Assembly (NCBI RefSeq): GCF_020497125.1
Contig: NC_059077.1
Span: 29,091,340-29,155,339 of the forward strand
DNA: 64,000 nucleotides
Direction of reading: 5' to 3'
DNA from: Mauremys mutica
Taxonomy: Eukaryota; Chordata; Testudines; Geoemydidae
Positions 59,326 to 64,000 of this stretch are shown here, in pieces. Below the pieces are notes generated by a model, which was given only the letters and a program-made list of their open reading frames with translations, ran no database searches and was not told where the DNA came from. The position numbers and the translations under genes were made by a program. Position 1 is the stretch's first letter; every line of letters begins with the position of its first letter.

Positions 59326-59439
59326 ACAGAGAATGCTGGGCTATGGGCCTGATTTTCAATTGAGGTCACAGTTTCAAAAAGTGACAGCAGATATGGAAAA
59401 GGTCTAACCCACTGAATACAAGCGCATACAGGGGAGGGC

Positions 59440-59700
59440 AGGCTTCCCTACCAAAAGAGATTTAATGGACTAGGTCTATTTATTTGGAAAAAAGATACAT
59501 AAGAAGATATAACAGGTGTATCTAAAATAACCTCTCTATAATTATTTATCTGTTGCTCCTATCTAACCCATTTCATACCATAGAAACAATATACTTGATG
59601 TAATTAAAATGAAATTCACTTAAAACTGATAAAAGGAAATGTTTTAACATAATATACCATTAAACTATAGAACTCTTTGCTATATGATATTGCAGAAGGG
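59440..59700 (+). repeat. LINE fragment (CR1/L2-type)
   Basis: 'aatggactaggtctatttat', 'tggaaaaaagatacataaga' and 'ataaaaggaaatgtttta' match the block upstream of the LINE fragment at 9905-10440, so it is the same family. Truncated on both sides. Confidence 0.5.
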
Positions 59701-60009
59701 TCCATTTTCTGTGCTGACTCAGGCAACACTATCCCTTTACCACTGCTTCAGTGATGTTGCCTGAGGTGTAGGTCAGCACAGAATACGTCCCACAAATATT
59801 AAATCACTAATATAGTGAAGAGTTTTCTGGGGTAGCTTGTTCTAGGATGGCGGTTTCTGTATTCCCAAGTGAATTTTCTACTGTATTATGTCAAGGTTGC
59901 ATTAATTTCATTCTAATACTTCTCAAAAGAAACAAAGCAAACCAACATTTTGCTTAAAAGGAATTAAACACGGATAAAAACTTGACCGGTTGGTGGCAAT
60001 GGGAAGTCA
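59701..60009. other. Unannotated spacer
   Basis: AT-rich. 'ctgactcaggcaacac' and its near inverse 'gttgcctgag' (about 59718 and 59757) form a short hairpin. No gene. Confidence 0.35.
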
Positions 60010-62794
60010 TCTCCTCAATAGAAGTGCAGCATGAGTATGCTAGTGCAAAACTCCTTACACCACCCCAAAAATTTGCTTCCATCCTTTTTAGGAATCACTT
60101 GATCAATATCACGCATGTCATCATGTGTCAGCACTGTCTCTAGTGCCCTGCATTGCTGGTGCAGGTCTTCTTCAGGTATAGTGAGGAATTTTGGAATATC
60201 ATACAACATCCCAAATATACTGCTGTGTTCCTTGAGCTGCATGAAATGTTCGTCAACTGACTGTATTGCACAATCTAGCACCTGGTTAAATAATTCAATT
60301 TAGAATTGTTCTTTGGGGTCTCTTATGGGATTATCCCGTGCATCGTAATCAAAATGTCTTCTTCTTCAGTGACTCTTGTATTCTTAAATGGGTGGGAAAA
60401 TAGCTTCAGTGTGAAGTTCCTCAGCCAACTTCTCTGCACCCTTCAGAACACTTTGATATCCCTCATCTGACTGGTAAGACTGTAAGTATGACTTTGCTTT
60501 GTCCAGTTGTTCCATTGCTTCAGATATATCAAGGTCAACACCTTGGATTCTCTTGCTTACAACATTTATTTCAAACAGTATGTCATGCTACAACACTAAG
60601 CCACATAGAAATTTGAAGTTATATATGTTTCTGATGATTCCATTTCTCTCTGCCACTGTTCTCTCACGAACAGTTCCTGTCATAGCATTATCCTCCATAA
60701 TGGCAACTATGGCATCATCTGTCTTCCCAATTTGGTGTTTGATAGGCTTTATCGCCTCCACTCGACTTTCCCTTCTTGTGGCACTCAGTGGTTTCAGTCT
60801 CAGAGAGGATGTTGCCAGGTGTTTCTTCAAAATTTGCCATTGATGCTGAGAAAAATACATCGATGCTTTGAATTACATTAACAAATTCAGCAGCCTCACT
60901 AGAAGCTGGTGCTGCATCACTGGCCACCAAGTTCAATGAATGAGAACTTCATGGGACAAAAAAAGCTTGAGGGTTTAACTCTTGGATCTGTGTCTGCACT
61001 CCTCTGTTCTTTCCTCTCATGTTGGCATCATTATTGTAGCCCTGACCTCTCATGTCAGCTATCGCCATTCCCGTATCTTCCAGCTTTTTAAGAAGCACAT
61101 TTGTCATATCAGCTCCTGTGGTATCATCAATGGGTGGTGACTCTTCTTAGATGCTCCTGGAGTACAGCATCAAACGCAGCCATCAGCTCCACAATTTTAA
61201 GGCAGTTTCCATTGTTTGGCACACACAGCTGATCTGAAGTGCCACACAGTGCTAGGTTTTGGGTAGCAAGAATTCTCACAATGGCAATGAGCCTTTTCAG
61301 AACATTTTGCCAGTAAAGAGACTCTGCAATCTTCTCTTGATGCTGATCATCTATGGTGGCCTCTAACCTTAGTCTCATATCAAGCTCTTTCCACCTATGG
61401 AATGCTCTCTGGTATTTGCTGCCTTCTCATGGCATGCCAGATTTCTAGCCAGATTTTTCCAGTCCTTTGTTCCTGTATAACCCAATGTGGCTGGAACATT
61501 AGACTGGAAGAGTTTGCAACAAAAACAGCATGCAGCATTCAGGGTTTTTGAATACATAAGCCATGGCCTCTCCACTTTGTCACCATTGGGGATTTCACAC
61601 CAGTAACGTGTTGGATGGAAACTTCTATTTTCATTGTCTTTGGGGAACATTAAGTTTTTCACTTGCTGTGGCCCATGCAGTACAAGGAAGTCCCTCAGGG
61701 TCAAGTGGGTCCACAATCCTGGATCATCTAGACTTAATAAACTAAACTCAGCTGCAGCTGTTTCTTGCGCCTCCACCACACTCTTCTCTGATCTATACTT
61801 TTCTTCAGGAATGTGCATGGTTACATCCATTTGAGATGAAGATATGGATGCTGCAGTAGCTGGCAGGTCTGCACTCTGACTAACTGGAAGATCAGGCATC
61901 TCCTCACCACTCACATCCTCACTGGGGCCAGAAGGTTCACCGTAAACATTTGTGTCTATGTATCTCTGGAGAGCTCCTTCCTGCTTAGATAGAAAAGCTT
62001 CCTTTCCTTGCTTTCTTTTTCTGAATGCTACTCCAGAGGGGTGTTTTCTCTCTTTCACTCATGACTGCTGTTCTGTGCCAGCTATAGTGGCTCTCAACAC
62101 TCAATTAAAGGGGACAAATAAGCAGGCTGGTGTGGTGTTTAGATGTTGCTTGTAATTATTAGAACTGGGAGCACTGGTTGTTTGGAGTCTGAAAGGATAG
62201 GAAACAGGAAGAAGTGGGGAGGACTTGAGGAGGCAGAGTGAGAGTTACAGAGGGTGCAGCAGCAGCTTCGTAAAGAGGTTTCCATTTTAAAAATAAAGTC
62301 CTTTTGAAGTTTGTTAGTACCTTGCTTGACTGATACAAACAGCTGGTAGCAGGGCCTGAGAGAGGGAAGATATCAGCATCTTAAGAGCCTATCTGGCTCC
62401 TACTACTTCAGTTGACTACCTGTTCTCCTCAAGTGGGTTCAGTAAAGCACCAGGAAACAGGAAGCTCCCTGAGAAGCTGGTGTTAATCAGTCCAGGCTCC
62501 TAGGGGTGCTAGAGAGGTGCATAAGAGGCTTCTTCTCCTCTCTCTCCCTACAGCTCCTGCTGCTTTCTGTTATTCCTTCTCACCTTTTCTCCGACTGCCT
62601 CTTGTGTCTCTTGTGCTTGCCTTCCTCCAAGCACAGCACTCCACCATCTCTGTGCATCTAGAGAGAATACATATGCACCAGCAGCAGACACAATTTTCTA
62701 CACTCTGGGTCCTAGTGGCACCCTGCCCCCCCCACCCCACAGTCTGGCACCTCAGGCGGCTGCCTCAGTTCGCCTCATGGTAAGGCCAGCCCTG
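60010..62794 (-). pseudogene. hAT transposon with TTF-zinc-finger (ZMYM1-like) transposase, broken
   Basis: The minus-strand element starts at 62794 with a hAT-type terminus (CAGGGCTGGCC). About 730 bases of leader precede the transposase. The first frame (62058-61375, 227 residues) has a basic start MKERKHPSGVAFRKRKQ, an acidic middle, and a TTF-type zinc-finger region (W153, C154, then CCFCC at 177-181, C209/H210). A frame change at about 61375 leads to a DUF4371-like part (EKIAESLYWQNVLKRLI), then SLNLVASDAAPAS-type text and a frame near 60720. The last part (60281-60015) lacks the C-terminal hAT dimerisation block. Several stops and frameshifts are present, and no right terminus was found. 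Confidence 0.7.
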
Positions 62795-64000
62795 GTTGTT
62801 ATCCTCTTTGTAAATGCTAAATTTTAAAGGTTTATGTAATTCTGGAATACAAATTCCTTCCTGTATTAAAAATGTCTTGTGTAAGTGATGACATTTTTCC
62901 ATAATTTTTGTTGGGTGAATTTGATTTAGAGGGGAACACAAACAAAATTGTAAATTTTTAAGACTCAATATTGCATTAATATCACTTTCACTTTTAAAAT
63001 GAAAATTTGCAATCAATTAGTTTGTATTAAGGATTTGCCTTTTTAAAATGCATATAAAATGTCTTAGCTGAAGTGCTGTTATGTTTAAAAAGTGATAAAA
63101 CCGATACGGGTATCCATGTGATAACCCTGAATCATGAAAAAGTTAATTATGGATTTTAGCATAGAGTTCAAATATGCATCTGCAATGGCCACCTATTTCT
63201 CCTCACTAATCTACTGTGCAAATAGACCTGTACTCTGCATTCAATTCATTGATATCAATGAAAGTTCTAAATACTGAGCTAACTGTTCCCATCTCCTTCC
63301 ATGACCAGACAAGAGCCTGAACCCACAGATCCTAACTGGGGAGGCATAGAAAGCAGAGCACTATCTTTGTGGCACATTGCCCATGGACGCTATGGGTTCT
63401 GGTACTTCAAGCTTTCAGGACATGGGATGAAAATGGGAGCGATGAGATGGTGAACTGGATGCTGTGGAATCTTTCCTGCAACTCAGTGCAAAACCTTGAA
63501 AGCCTGAATGGCAGTAACATAAATGGTTTCATATTGTGGAATTGCCACTGAATATATTCCAGAGTATCTGGAAACCAGGGAAACCAGTGACAGTAGGTCT
63601 CCTGCATGGCTTCCCAAGACGGAGCAGGAAGGTCAGCCACTCAGTGGAAAAAACTCAGAGGGATTTTTGTGACTTCCAACACAGGGAACTGAAATGTGCT
63701 CTCCCCTTTTGTCCGCAGCTGAGCTAGTGTGAACGTTGCCTAACTTTCTAACTGGCAAATAGGCCACTGGCAAATTTTTACTTCACTGTCTTGTCATCAG
63801 AACATTCAGAATAAAGCTAAAAAGACAGAAATAAGAAAAGAGATGGTATTTGATGTAAAAACAATCTCTGTCCCAGGAATTAGGAGAGATTTTAAAATCC
63901 AGCTCTGAGTTCAAGAGGGGGTCACACCTCTCCCCGCCCAAGGCCTCACACTCTGGACAGGCCAGAAGCTGGAGCTGGGCTGTGGAAAGAGCCGCCCAAG
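62795..64000. other. Intergenic DNA, nothing recognised
   Basis: AT-rich to about 63200, then mixed. Several 60-80-codon ORFs overlap on both strands without coding character. The last 90 bases turn GC-rich and may begin another repeat. Confidence 0.4.

Overview
This window is vertebrate nuclear DNA, most likely from a cryptodiran turtle. Three things point there. A tRNA-derived SINE at 51932-52125 matches the Cry-type SINE of hidden-necked turtles. The CR1 LINEs are of the turtle/crocodilian type. The one host exon found, FGF10 exon 1, reads closer to the chicken form than to the human form (from memory of the family). The DNA is AT-rich and gene-poor, with no operons, tandem RNA genes or CRISPR arrays.

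The only host gene with clear support is FGF10, on the minus strand. Its first coding exon (41445-41778) carries the start codon, the signal peptide, a serine run and the start of the FGF fold, and ends at a GTAAGT donor. The strand and the long FGF10 first intron known in other vertebrates imply that 1-41444 lies in intron 1, and that 41779-64000 is 5' UTR, promoter and upstream intergenic DNA. Exon 2 was not seen.

Most other content is mobile DNA, often nested. Intron 1 holds hAT-like and AT-rich MITEs (719-944, 1658-2308, 8484-9893), a CpG-rich hairpin MITE inserted in an older LINE tail (10053-10343), a 5'-complete but 3'-truncated sense CR1 (14797-18484) lying inside an older antisense CR1 (13700-14796 plus 18485-19085), a solo-LTR-like element (21715-22562), a second CR1 with its RT core deleted (30710-33117), and a degenerate Tigger/pogo transposase (33280-34360) split by a hAT MITE with a perfect 8-bp duplication.

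Upstream of FGF10 are a CA/GA-rich promoter flank, a 60-bp-arm fold-back repeat (45608-45861), MIRs, a long CT/CA microsatellite, and a hAT-like element containing both a minisatellite and the Cry SINE (51550-52203). A young Ty3/Gypsy retrotransposon follows (53467-57785): its 191-bp LTRs differ at one base and it has a 5-bp target duplication, but its gag is internally deleted and a 10-bp duplication shifts the frame before integrase. A CR1 3' end and a broken hAT transposase of the TTF-zinc-finger (ZMYM1-like) type (60010-62794) complete the window.

No wholly new biological system could be demonstrated. The most informative items are the nested and recombined retroelements, the recent internally deleted Gypsy copy, the fold-back repeat with a possible hammerhead-like core, and candidate FGF10 regulatory segments. 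Repeat family names come from recognition, not from a database search.
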